Origin: Desulforhopalus vacuolatus
GTDB taxonomy: Bacteria; Desulfobacterota; Desulfobulbia; Desulfobulbales; Desulfocapsaceae
Reading direction: 5' to 3'
Length of the DNA: 64,000 nt
NCBI RefSeq assembly: GCF_016918505.1
Contig: NZ_JAFFPZ010000004.1
Coordinates: 147,741 to 211,740 of the forward strand
A program made the translations under genes and the position numbers. Each line of letters opens with the position of its first letter. The first letter of the stretch is position 1. Below the pieces are notes generated by a model. It saw nothing but the letters and a program-made list of their open reading frames with translations, was not told the origin of the DNA and searched no databases. Positions 28,134 to 36,567 of this stretch are shown here, in pieces.

Positions 28134-28934
28134 ATGAAGAATATAGCCATTTCATTTACACCGAATCTCCCGGAATTACGAGAAAAAGCCTCTATTTTGG
28201 CCTCTCATCCCCCGTTTTTTACGGTGGAACTGAAGAGTTTTACAGGAGAAATGCTTTTGCTCTACACCCCGGACGGCCTCGGTCTGCATGAATTTCAGGG
28301 AAAAAAGCGTCGCTTAAAGGAGGTTCTGCGGGTGGATTTTCTCAGTGCCAGAACACTTTGGCGACTTGCTCACGATAACACCATCAAACAGCCTCTCGCC
28401 CGGGCCGCAGGTATTCGCGCCGGTTTCCGCCCGCATATCTTTGACGCCTCTGCGGGGCTTGGCCAGGATGCCTTCATCCTCGCCAGCCTTGGCTGCAGCG
28501 TAACTCTCTGTGAACGCAACCCTCTGCCTGCAGCACTTCTTGCAGACGGCATGGCAAGGGCATTGCAGTCGCCGGGGGATATTGGCAACATCGTTCGTGA
28601 AAGGATGCAGTTATTGACAGGAGAGAGCGAAAAGGTGCTGCGGCAGGAATGTGCAGCCGGAAGGGATTTCGACACAGTGTACTTCGACCCCATGTATCCA
28701 CATACCGGTTCCTCGGCGGCAAATAAGAAATCCATGCGGCTGATTCGCGGTTTTGTTGGTGATGACGACGACAGCACCATGTTTATGTCCACAGTCGAAA
28801 TACTGCAAGCGGAGCGAATTACCATCAAACGGCCAAGTGATGCACCGTTGATCTCAGAACAACAGCCACACCACGTGGTCAGGGGAAAAAGCTGCCGCTA
28901 TGATATTTATCTTCCCCGGATGCAAAAAATGTAA
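28134..28934 (+). CDS. rsmJ: 16S rRNA (guanine-1516-N2)-methyltransferase
   Basis: 266-residue class I SAM methyltransferase of the RsmJ/YhiQ family. SAM motif I is IFDASAGLGQDAFILAS; the catalytic motif IV DPMYPHTG and the C-terminal block GKSCRYDIYL match the family. Modifies G1516 near the ribosomal decoding region. Start ATG at 28134. Convergent with rlmH, with a repeat in between. Confidence 0.9.
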   Translation: MKNIAISFTPNLPELREKASILASHPPFFTVELKSFTGEMLLLYTPDGLGLHEFQGKKRRLKEVLRVDFLSARTLWRLAHDNTIKQPLARAAGIRAGFRPHIFDASAGLGQDAFILASLGCSVTLCERNPLPAALLADGMARALQSPGDIGNIVRERMQLLTGESEKVLRQECAAGRDFDTVYFDPMYPHTGSSAANKKSMRLIRGFVGDDDDSTMFMSTVEILQAERITIKRPSDAPLISEQQPHHVVRGKSCRYDIYLPRMQKM

Positions 28935-28942
28935 AGTTGCTT

Positions 28943-29262
28943 ATACCATTTACATTTTGTAACCACGAATGGACACGAATTTTCACGAACAGGGACAACG
29001 CATTAAACGAAAACGTTTGTATCCGAAGTTAAGCCGTACAGTGCACCAGTATTATTATGAATAAAATTGGCTACCACGGAAAACACGGAAGGACACGGAA
29101 AACATCAATTACCTCAAAGCAAATAACAGACCGAATTCAACCACAAGGGTATTCTCTTAAAGTTTTTCGCTGTTCCGTCTTTTGCTTTTTCCCGTCTCCC
29201 GTCTCCTTTCTCCTTTCTCCCGTCCCTGCCTTTGAATCCACCACTACAAAATGTAAATGGTT
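28943..29262. repeat. Mosaic repeat between rsmJ and rlmH
   Basis: Begins ATACCATTTACATTTTGTAA and ends CTACAAAATGTAAATGGT, giving inverted termini of about 18 bp. The interior has the block shared with 8317-8523 (inverted), including ACCACGGAAAACACGGAAGG, then the polypyrimidine module. With matched ends this is one of the most complete copies. Confidence 0.85.
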
Positions 29263-29276
29263 CAAGGCACCCTTAC

Positions 29277-29741
29277 TTACTTATGATATTTCTCTCCTGC
29301 CTTAATGGTATGCGCACGATACAGCTGTTCCACAAGAAAGAGACGTACCATATCGTGGGTGAAGGTCATCTTTGAAAAACTCAGCGTCATGGCTGCCGCA
29401 TCCAGCACCGCCTGCGAGTGCCCTTCTGGTCCGCCAATAAGCCACGCGACGCTCTTTACCCCGCGATTTTCCCAGCGGGTAAGCTGTTCAGCAAACTCTT
29501 CTGAACTGAACTGCCGCCCCTTCGCGTCAAGCACCAGTATCAACGCTCCTGCCGGCACAGCCTTGAGCAAAACCGTTCCCTGGCTTTTGCGGGCACTCTC
29601 CCCACTCCGGCCACCGGCTGGATCTTTCAGGGTAAGGGTCTCAAGACGGGTATAGTGCTTCAGCCTCTGTGTATAATCGTCGATTCCCTTTTGAATCCAG
29701 GAACCTTTCGCCCTGCCAGGAAAAAGAAGATGATGGCGCAT
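29277..29741 (-). CDS. rlmH: 23S rRNA (pseudouridine-1915-N3)-methyltransferase
   Basis: 154-residue SPOUT (trefoil-knot) methyltransferase acting on helix 69 of 23S rRNA in 70S ribosomes. The knot motif LDAKGRQFSSEEFA, WLIGGPEGHS and the C-terminal LSFSKMTFTHDMVRLFLVEQ with YRAHTI and GEKYHK are nearly invariant in RlmH. The ATG at 29741 is chosen over an in-frame TTG 21 nt upstream. Third gene of algH-ykgJ-rlmH, starting 1 nt after the previous stop. Confidence 0.95.
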   Translation of the reverse strand: MRHHLLFPGRAKGSWIQKGIDDYTQRLKHYTRLETLTLKDPAGGRSGESARKSQGTVLLKAVPAGALILVLDAKGRQFSSEEFAEQLTRWENRGVKSVAWLIGGPEGHSQAVLDAAAMTLSFSKMTFTHDMVRLFLVEQLYRAHTIKAGEKYHK

Positions 29742-29742
29742 T

Positions 29743-30171
29743 TCAACACTTGATGCGCCCAATGCGCATCAGCTCTCGAAGGACAGCGGTAAACTCGGCG
29801 TAATTGAGTTCTTTATTTATGCCGGGGCAGGAGTTGCGGATAATATTGAAATTCACTTCATCATCCAGAAGAGAGGGATGCAGTGGCCACTGCCCGCAAC
29901 GCCATGGCCGGGCATTATGCACACGACAGCCGCCGAGGCCGTTTTCTTCCGTGTAGAAGATACACCGGCCACCAGGCGTCTTCATCTGTACGACCTCGCC
30001 GCCACCGGCATCAAGGGAAACCCTCCAGTACTTTTCACGAACGGCTTCACTGTCACCACCGAGTTCCGCCACCATACGCCTGCGGTCATCTTCATTCAGA
30101 GAAACGGTGGTCTCACCGTGGCAGCAATAACCGCAGCGGGTACATTGAAAAATATCTTTTATCTCAGGCAT
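29743..30171 (-). CDS. YkgJ-family cysteine-cluster protein
   Basis: About 142 residues. The N-terminal CTRCGYCCHG and later cysteines (GGRCIFY, GGCRVH, RPWRCGQWP, NSCPGI) give the eight-Cys pattern of the YkgJ/CxxCxxCC family, thought to bind zinc or an Fe-S cluster; function unknown. The start is unsettled: ATG at 30171 overlaps the algH stop by 8 nt, ATG at 30183 would add four residues. Sits between algH and rlmH in one transcript. Confidence 0.85.
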   Translation of the reverse strand: MPEIKDIFQCTRCGYCCHGETTVSLNEDDRRRMVAELGGDSEAVREKYWRVSLDAGGGEVVQMKTPGGRCIFYTEENGLGGCRVHNARPWRCGQWPLHPSLLDDEVNFNIIRNSCPGINKELNYAEFTAVLRELMRIGRIKC

Positions 30172-30733
30172 TACCGGTCTCATCTTCAAAAAGATTTATA
30201 TCTATGCCGTACTGTTGTGCGGCGGCCTGCCATTTTTCGCTGTCTTCAAGGCGAAAAATAATATTGCTGTCACCCGGTACCACCAGCCAGCCGTTACGGG
30301 TTAACTCCGTTTCGAGCTGGCCCGGACCCCAGCTGGCATAACCGAGAATAAAAAGAAAAGTTGCGGGACCTCTGCCAGTGACAATATCCTCCAGCACCTT
30401 CCGCTCCCGCGTCAGCGCGATCTTTTTACTCACCTCCAGCACTCCTTCCATCTCGTAGTCATCCCCCCGCTCGTAGAGAATGAATCCGGCCTCGTGGTCC
30501 ACCGGCCCGCCCAGATGTACGTTCACCGCACTGAATGTCGGCAGGACATCAAGATCCGCAAAGACTTCCGCAAGAGAAATCTCCCCTGCAGGGCGATTGA
30601 CAGCAACGCCGATGGCACCATCTTCCGCAGTGTGTAAACAGATGTAGATCACCTGTTCGGTAAAACGCGGATCGGGCATGTTACGGGTAGAAATAAGAAA
30701 TTTCCCAGCTATACTGCTGTCTATCTTTTCCAT
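30164..30733 (-). CDS. YqgE/AlgH family protein
   Basis: 189 residues. GKFLISTRNMPDPRFTEQVI at the N-terminus, GVAVNRPAG, LGGPVD and LGYASWGPGQLE are the family hallmarks. AlgH was linked to alginate regulation in Pseudomonas but the biochemical role of the family is unresolved. The ATG at 30733 fits the conserved start; the longer open frame would run into the glgB leader on the other strand. Divergent from glgB. Confidence 0.92.
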   Translation of the reverse strand: MEKIDSSIAGKFLISTRNMPDPRFTEQVIYICLHTAEDGAIGVAVNRPAGEISLAEVFADLDVLPTFSAVNVHLGGPVDHEAGFILYERGDDYEMEGVLEVSKKIALTRERKVLEDIVTGRGPATFLFILGYASWGPGQLETELTRNGWLVVPGDSNIIFRLEDSEKWQAAAQQYGIDINLFEDETGNA

Positions 30734-30849
30734 ATTTATCAGGATTGTGGTAAAGTATTGGAGTTGTTTACGAAGTGAATTCCGAAGTGCATAATATTTT
30801 TTCTGCACTATACCCCGGAGTTCTTGCATATTCAATCCGGAGAGAATGA

Positions 30850-33048
30850 ATGAACCATCTTGAAATGATTGTCGCCGGGTGCCATTACGACCCTTTTCAA
30901 TACCTTGGAGCACATTTTGAAGAGGAACCCGGAAAAGTGGTTGTCCGCACCATACGCCCCGGCGCGATAAAGGTGGGCTTTCGTCACGGTGATAAAATTG
31001 CCCTGATGAATAAAATTCATGAAACCGGAGTGTTTGAGTGCGTGTTAGACCAGGCGATGCTCAGTGATCCGAATCTCAACCCTTTCAACTATCAGTTCAT
31101 TATCACCTGGCCCGGTGGATATACCTTCTCGACCAATGATCCCTATCGCTTTCCAGTCCTCCTTGGAGAGGAAGACCGGTATCTCTTTAACAAAGGTGAA
31201 AACTACCTGCTCTACAATCACCTCGGTGCCCACCGTATCATGGTGGACGGTATAAACGGCACGGTTTTCCGCGTCTGGGCTCCCAACGCCCGTTCCGTCT
31301 CAGTCATTGGGGATTTCAGCAACTGGAGTAAACTCACCTATCAGATGCGCACCCTTGGTCCTTCCGGAATCTGGGAACTCTTCATACCCCAGATGAAGGA
31401 AAATACCGTATATAAATTTCTCGTCTCTGGAAGAGACGGCGTTGACCGGGAGAAGAGTGATCCCTTCCAGTTCTACGGCGAAGTACGTCCCCGTACCGGG
31501 TCAATTATTCGCAAAGTTGATAATTACCTGTGGGAAGACTCCGAATGGCAGCGGAAGAAACAGACCTGCGATCCCTATAAAAGACCGATGTCGATCTATG
31601 AGGTCCATCCCGGTTCATGGAAACGTGATCCAGACGACCCGGAACGCTTCCTCACCTGGAAGGAACTGGCAGATATGCTTGTACCATACGTAAAGGAGAG
31701 GGGCTTCACCCATATTGAGTTCATGCCGGTGGCAGAACACCCTCTTGATGAATCATGGGGCTATCAGATCACATCACCTTTTTCCATTACCAGCCGCTAC
31801 GGCATCCCGGAAGAGTTCATGTCCCTCGTGAATCTCTGTCATCAAAATGATATCGGTGTGATTCTCGATTGGGTTCCGGCTCATTTCCCCACCGACGGCC
31901 ACAGTCTCGGACGTTTTGACGGTACAGCTCTCTACGAGCATGACGATCCACGCAAGGGATTTCATCCTGACTGGGGCACATACATTTATAACTATGGCCG
32001 TAACGAGGTGAGCAATTTTCTCATCGCCAACGCCCTTTTCTGGCTGGACAAGTATCACATTGACGGTCTGCGTGTGGATGCCGTTGCCTCCATGCTCTAT
32101 CTTGACTACTCTCGCGAGGAAGGCGAATGGGTGCCTAACGAATTTGGTGGACGTGAGAACCTTGAGGCGATCAGTTTTCTTCGTCATCTCAATGCAACGA
32201 TCTACCGCGAATTTCCCAATACGCTGATGATCGCCGAAGAGTCTACAGCCTTTGCCGGTGTCTCCAAACCTACTGATGAAAACGGTCTTGGTTTCGGTTT
32301 CAAGTGGAATATGGGATGGATGAACGACACTCTCAGCTATTTCAGCGAGGATCCGCTTTTTCGTAAATATCATCACAACGAGATAACCTTCTCGATCATC
32401 TACGCCTTCTCAGAAAATTTTATTCTGCCCCTCTCCCACGATGAGGTTGTACACGGCAAACACTCACTGATGGATAAATTTCCCGGCGGCTGCTGGGAAA
32501 AATTTGCCAACCAGCGCCTTCTTTTCACCATGATGTGGCTTCACCCCGGGAAGAAACTGATCTTCATGGGTGGGGAATTCGGTCAGTGGCGGGAATGGAA
32601 CTGCAAGCAGAGCCTCGACTGGCATCTGCTGGAAGAAAACGACCATCAGCGGCTGCAGAATTTTCTCTCCAGACTCAATGCAGTCTATAAGGAGAATCCC
32701 GCCATGTGGGAAAAGGACTATGAGGGAGACGGCTTCCGCTGGATTGACCTGCAGGATCAAGATAATTCCATTCTCAGCTTTGCCCGCATCGCCGACGATT
32801 GCAGGGATCATCTCATTTGCCTGCTCAATTTCACTCCACAGATACTCTCCGCCTACCCGCTGGGACTGCTGGAGAATGTGGATTATGAAATTATCTGCTC
32901 CTCGGATGACCACTGTTTTGGGGGTGCAGGCGTTTCAAAGACGGGGACGGTGGTACATCCTGTAAATGAACCCTGGGCGGAAGCGCCCTGTCGTACCACC
33001 ATTGATCTCGGGCCACTCTGCGGCATCATCCTGAAACCAGTAAGGTGA
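30850..33048 (+). CDS. glgB: 1,4-alpha-glucan branching enzyme
   Basis: 732 residues, typical of full-length GlgB. Two N-terminal carbohydrate-binding domains (CBM48, with FRVWAPNARSVSVIGDFSNW) precede the GH13 barrel. The nucleophile is in DGLRVDAVASMLY near 405-417, the acid in AEESTAF near 461-467, and HDEVVHGKHSL is the third conserved region. Makes alpha-1,6 branches in glycogen. No glgA or glgC is adjacent, so glycogen synthesis genes must be elsewhere. A small ORF follows at once. Confidence 0.96.
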   Translation: MNHLEMIVAGCHYDPFQYLGAHFEEEPGKVVVRTIRPGAIKVGFRHGDKIALMNKIHETGVFECVLDQAMLSDPNLNPFNYQFIITWPGGYTFSTNDPYRFPVLLGEEDRYLFNKGENYLLYNHLGAHRIMVDGINGTVFRVWAPNARSVSVIGDFSNWSKLTYQMRTLGPSGIWELFIPQMKENTVYKFLVSGRDGVDREKSDPFQFYGEVRPRTGSIIRKVDNYLWEDSEWQRKKQTCDPYKRPMSIYEVHPGSWKRDPDDPERFLTWKELADMLVPYVKERGFTHIEFMPVAEHPLDESWGYQITSPFSITSRYGIPEEFMSLVNLCHQNDIGVILDWVPAHFPTDGHSLGRFDGTALYEHDDPRKGFHPDWGTYIYNYGRNEVSNFLIANALFWLDKYHIDGLRVDAVASMLYLDYSREEGEWVPNEFGGRENLEAISFLRHLNATIYREFPNTLMIAEESTAFAGVSKPTDENGLGFGFKWNMGWMNDTLSYFSEDPLFRKYHHNEITFSIIYAFSENFILPLSHDEVVHGKHSLMDKFPGGCWEKFANQRLLFTMMWLHPGKKLIFMGGEFGQWREWNCKQSLDWHLLEENDHQRLQNFLSRLNAVYKENPAMWEKDYEGDGFRWIDLQDQDNSILSFARIADDCRDHLICLLNFTPQILSAYPLGLLENVDYEIICSSDDHCFGGAGVSKTGTVVHPVNEPWAEAPCRTTIDLGPLCGIILKPVR

Positions 33049-33053
33049 AAAAA

Positions 33054-33254
33054 ATGACTCTGAAACCAAAAGGTGAAAAGATGAAGCAGGCACTGCGTGA
33101 TTTCAGTGACTCGCTTCATCTTGAAAAAATTGAGGATGCCGCAGGCCGCAAGGCCCTGGTAAAAGAAATAATTCTCAAATACGATCTCTCTCCCCTGGAA
33201 GAAGAATTTTTTCGTCGCCAGGTACAATCTGAGAATCCTCCAACTTCGGTCTGA
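33054..33254 (+). CDS. Small hypothetical protein downstream of glgB
   Basis: About 66 residues, charged and helical, with LRDFSDSLHLEKIEDAAGRK and YDLSPLEEEFFRRQV. Five bases separate it from the glgB stop; a GTG at 33045 overlapping that stop would add three residues. Its last 80 nt overlap, tail to tail, the 3' end of the glycosyltransferase on the other strand. No family recognised. Could be real by its coupling to glgB, or chance. Confidence 0.5.
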   Translation: MTLKPKGEKMKQALRDFSDSLHLEKIEDAAGRKALVKEIILKYDLSPLEEEFFRRQVQSENPPTSV

Positions 33255-35550
33255 AACCGCAGCGCAGATACACCAGATCTCCATAAAAGCTGAGCGTTTT
33301 TTGACACATGGCCCGGGCACTGAAGTATTTGAGCACACGCCTGCGGTTGCGTTTGCCCATCTCACGGATCTCTTCGGGGTTGTCCCGCATCAGGGTAATC
33401 GCCTCGCGCATGGCGGCGGCAAGGTCTCCGGTATCCGAAGGCTTCACCAGCCAGCCGTTTTCTCCATCCACAACCGTTTCCAGACTTCCTCCATGGGCGG
33501 TAACGATCACCGGGCATCCCATGGCCATAGCCTCCACCGTCGTTCGGCCAAAAGCCTCCGGTTCCGAACTGGACGCTGACACCACCAGATCCGCAAGAGT
33601 AAATGCGGCGGGCATATCGCCACAGTACCCGACCATTTTTATCTTATCCCCCACCCCGCAGGCATCAATAACTTTCTGCAATTCCGCAGTATATCCGGGA
33701 TTATCCTGGGTATCGCCGATGATCACTGCCTGGAAATCAAGATCACGCAACTGTGCCACGGCATGGATAAAATATTTCTGCCCTTTGAGTCGAGTCAGGC
33801 GTCCTGGCAACGCCACAATGGGTCTGGCAGCCGTGATGTTCCATGCGGAACAGAGTGTATCAACGCGTAACTGGTTAATACGATCAGGCGAAAATGCTGC
33901 CTCATCCACACCACGAAAGATAAGCTGTACGTTCTCCGTTCGCCCATATTTCTCAGCAATATGCTGTTTTATAGCATCGGAAACAGCAATCACTCCGTCA
34001 CCCTTTGTCATCACGGCACTGTAGGCATTGACCGAATAGAAGCCGTGAAAGGTGGTGACCAGTACCGGCCGCTTTGTTCTCGGCAGAGTCAGCCAGGCAA
34101 GGCGCCCAACCCAGGCAGGCATGCGGGAACGAAGATGGAGAATATGTACATGCTCCCGTTTCATCAGGCTGCGTATGGCGGGAATAAGGAGAAGAGCGAG
34201 GGGAGACTTGCTGCCGATACGCATGCGAAAATGGGTAGAACCTTCCCTCTCAAGTTGAGGCACCAGCCGGCCACCGCCGGAAACTACCAGACTGCGGTGG
34301 CATTGACTGACAAGATATTGCCCCACCTCCAGGGTTCCACGCTCTACACCGCCGCTGTTCAACTCGGGAAGCAACTGCATGACAGTGAGTTTCTGCTGAG
34401 AAAAAAACTCCTGCTTCTCCTGTATCAGTTCATTGTAGATTCCCAGAGTGGCATGGCACATCGCCTCGTTGGTAAAGTGGGCAAGCACTCTCTTCCGCCC
34501 GGCCCTGCCGTAGCGGACACATCTTTCAGGATCACCCAGTGCCTCATCCATGGCTCTGGCAAGTTCCTTTGCATTTCCCGGTTTCACGAGCCAGCCGGTT
34601 TCCCCATCCACCACCGTCTCCAGGGATCCACCATGGGCAGTGGCAATGACCGGCCGGGCCATTGCCATCCCCTCAATGGCCACCTTGCCGAAGGCTTCCG
34701 GCTGGGTGGAAGAAGAGATGATAATATCGGCGAGCATATAGGCTGCAGGCATATCGCTGCAATGCCCCACCATCTTCACCCTCTCACTCAGACCGAGGCT
34801 GGAGATAAGATTACGCAACTTGCGGAAGTATGCCGGATTTTCATCCGTGTCCCCTATAATAAGGCAGATGACATTATCGGAATGCAGGCCGGCCATCGCC
34901 TCTATCAGCACATCCTGGCCTTTTAACAGGGTTATTCGGCCGGGAAGAACAATGACACGTTTTTCTTCCTGCCCCTGCATCCATTTTTTCTGCAGCCGTT
35001 CCACTCGCTCCGGCGCAACATTGTCTGCATTAAAGGCCTCCGCCGCAAAACCGCCGTGGATCAGACGGAGTCTTCCCTTATCGGGTTGATAATACTTGCA
35101 AATATGCTCGTAAATTGATTCAGAAACAGCCACGACCCTTTCGCCACGGGTCATAATCCGCGAATAGGAGTTGATGGAGTAGAAGCCGTGAAATGTGGTT
35201 ACCAGCGAGGGGCGCAGATATTCCGACAGAGAACACCAGGCAAGCCAGCCGATCCAGGCGGGAAGTCGCGAGCGCAGGTGCAGAATATCAATATGCTCGG
35301 AGAGAAAAAGCTTGCGCAACCTCCAGAAATAGGGGATGCAGCGCGGATTTTTATCGCCAATTCCAGGCCAGCAGAGATGAATACACCCGGCCTTTTCAAG
35401 GTGAGTGACAAGACGTCCCCCCGCAGAGATGACAATGGAGCGGTGTCCCTGTCTGGCGAGATAAACTGCCAGATCAACGGTTTCACCTTCAACACCGCCC
35501 TCCTCAAGTTCGGGGAGCATCTGTACTACTGTTAATTTTCGGGCCACCAT
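33175..35550 (-). CDS. Double-domain GT4 glycosyltransferase
   Basis: 791 residues made of two complete GT-B glycosyltransferases of family 4 in tandem (about 1-385 and 389-770). Each half starts KLTVxQxLPEL, has LVTTFHGFYS, LPGRxTxLKGQ and a C-terminal EX7E motif (EAFGKVAIE; EAFGRTTVE), then ATAHGGSLETVVDGE or its variant. The halves are clearly homologous, so this is an internal duplication with both sites apparently intact. Likely adds two sugars to LPS core or another cell-surface glycan. It overlaps the preceding ELM1-like gene by 19 nt. The last 20 or so residues overlap the glgB trailer. Confidence 0.9.
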   Translation of the reverse strand: MVARKLTVVQMLPELEEGGVEGETVDLAVYLARQGHRSIVISAGGRLVTHLEKAGCIHLCWPGIGDKNPRCIPYFWRLRKLFLSEHIDILHLRSRLPAWIGWLAWCSLSEYLRPSLVTTFHGFYSINSYSRIMTRGERVVAVSESIYEHICKYYQPDKGRLRLIHGGFAAEAFNADNVAPERVERLQKKWMQGQEEKRVIVLPGRITLLKGQDVLIEAMAGLHSDNVICLIIGDTDENPAYFRKLRNLISSLGLSERVKMVGHCSDMPAAYMLADIIISSSTQPEAFGKVAIEGMAMARPVIATAHGGSLETVVDGETGWLVKPGNAKELARAMDEALGDPERCVRYGRAGRKRVLAHFTNEAMCHATLGIYNELIQEKQEFFSQQKLTVMQLLPELNSGGVERGTLEVGQYLVSQCHRSLVVSGGGRLVPQLEREGSTHFRMRIGSKSPLALLLIPAIRSLMKREHVHILHLRSRMPAWVGRLAWLTLPRTKRPVLVTTFHGFYSVNAYSAVMTKGDGVIAVSDAIKQHIAEKYGRTENVQLIFRGVDEAAFSPDRINQLRVDTLCSAWNITAARPIVALPGRLTRLKGQKYFIHAVAQLRDLDFQAVIIGDTQDNPGYTAELQKVIDACGVGDKIKMVGYCGDMPAAFTLADLVVSASSSEPEAFGRTTVEAMAMGCPVIVTAHGGSLETVVDGENGWLVKPSDTGDLAAAMREAITLMRDNPEEIREMGKRNRRRVLKYFSARAMCQKTLSFYGDLVYLRCGFRPKLEDSQIVPGDEKILLPGERDRI

Positions 35551-36458
35551 TTTTCCAATATAATATCGGCGCAGCGTTGCGCCTCGTTGAGCACAGCCAA
35601 ATCGGCACTGTGCGGTTCACCTTTGCACCAGTCCGCAAAAGTACGCACATAGCCACTCTCCTTCAGCATCTTCTCATTGTACGCGTGCTTGCCCTGCGGA
35701 TCCTTCCAGCGAATAGAAAAAATATTGACCCGACAGCCGGAGGAGAGAGCCTCATAAAGCATGGAAATGGAATCACTTGTCAGCCACACCTCAGAGGCAA
35801 GGTCATATTGCCTCTCAATCCACCCCTGTTCTGTCTCCTTCCAGTAGAAAAACTGCACGCCATATTTCCCGCAGAGACGAACCACTGCCTCGGAGGTACT
35901 CTCCGGGGTACGCGGAGAATTCGTGACAACCCAATGCCCCTCACCTTTCAACACCTCCCCGAGCTGCGAGAGAAGCTGTGCTTCATCCCACTCCAGCCAG
36001 GGATTGAGACCGCCGATGCAGATAAGTCCTTTCCCCTCCTCATGCCTGCCTCTATCGACACAGGAGACGGGTGCACCAAGGGTAGAGATAATGTTCTCCG
36101 CCGGGGGCACGCGATCGTGCACGGGAATAAAACAAAGACTGAAGAGATGACGAAAACCGTGCCCCGGTGTCATGCAGGTGCACACCGGAACGGCAAATCT
36201 CCTGCCGAGGGTGAGGGCCGTAAGATGCGTCTTGCCTCCGGTGCAGAGAATAAGGTCTGCCCCGGGAATCGACTGCCATCTCCGACTGAGACGGGGAAGG
36301 AAAAGAGCGACAAGATCTTTCAACTGAGAAACCGCATCGCATTCCACTTTTAATGATGTCAGTTCCACCTCACAACGACGCCTGAGAGCGGCAACGATTC
36401 CAAGGGTTTGCTTTCCGTGGCCGGGTCGGCCATCGACAACGGCAAGAACATGGAGCAC
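35532..36458 (-). CDS. ELM1/GtrOC1-like glycosyltransferase-fold protein
   Basis: 308 residues resembling the mitochondrial-fission ELM1 family found in bacteria: GRPGHGKQTLGIVAAL, CTGGKTHLTAL, a GGLNPWLEWDE segment and a late VWLTSDSISMLYEALSSGC block that looks like the donor-binding end of a GT-B fold. Bacterial members sit in LPS loci. Start is GTG with AAAGG upstream; no ATG fits. It precedes and overlaps the double GT4, supporting a shared role in surface glycan synthesis. Exact activity unknown. Confidence 0.75.
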   Translation of the reverse strand: MLHVLAVVDGRPGHGKQTLGIVAALRRRCEVELTSLKVECDAVSQLKDLVALFLPRLSRRWQSIPGADLILCTGGKTHLTALTLGRRFAVPVCTCMTPGHGFRHLFSLCFIPVHDRVPPAENIISTLGAPVSCVDRGRHEEGKGLICIGGLNPWLEWDEAQLLSQLGEVLKGEGHWVVTNSPRTPESTSEAVVRLCGKYGVQFFYWKETEQGWIERQYDLASEVWLTSDSISMLYEALSSGCRVNIFSIRWKDPQGKHAYNEKMLKESGYVRTFADWCKGEPHSADLAVLNEAQRCADIILEKWWPEN

Positions 36459-36567
36459 GGCAATACCTTTTCAGAAAGAAGTGGATGAAGGATAAAATTG
36501 TAAGAGAAAAAATGATTATTTCAATTCTTGAAAATACCTGCAAGGCCTTCATAATACCAGGAAAAAC

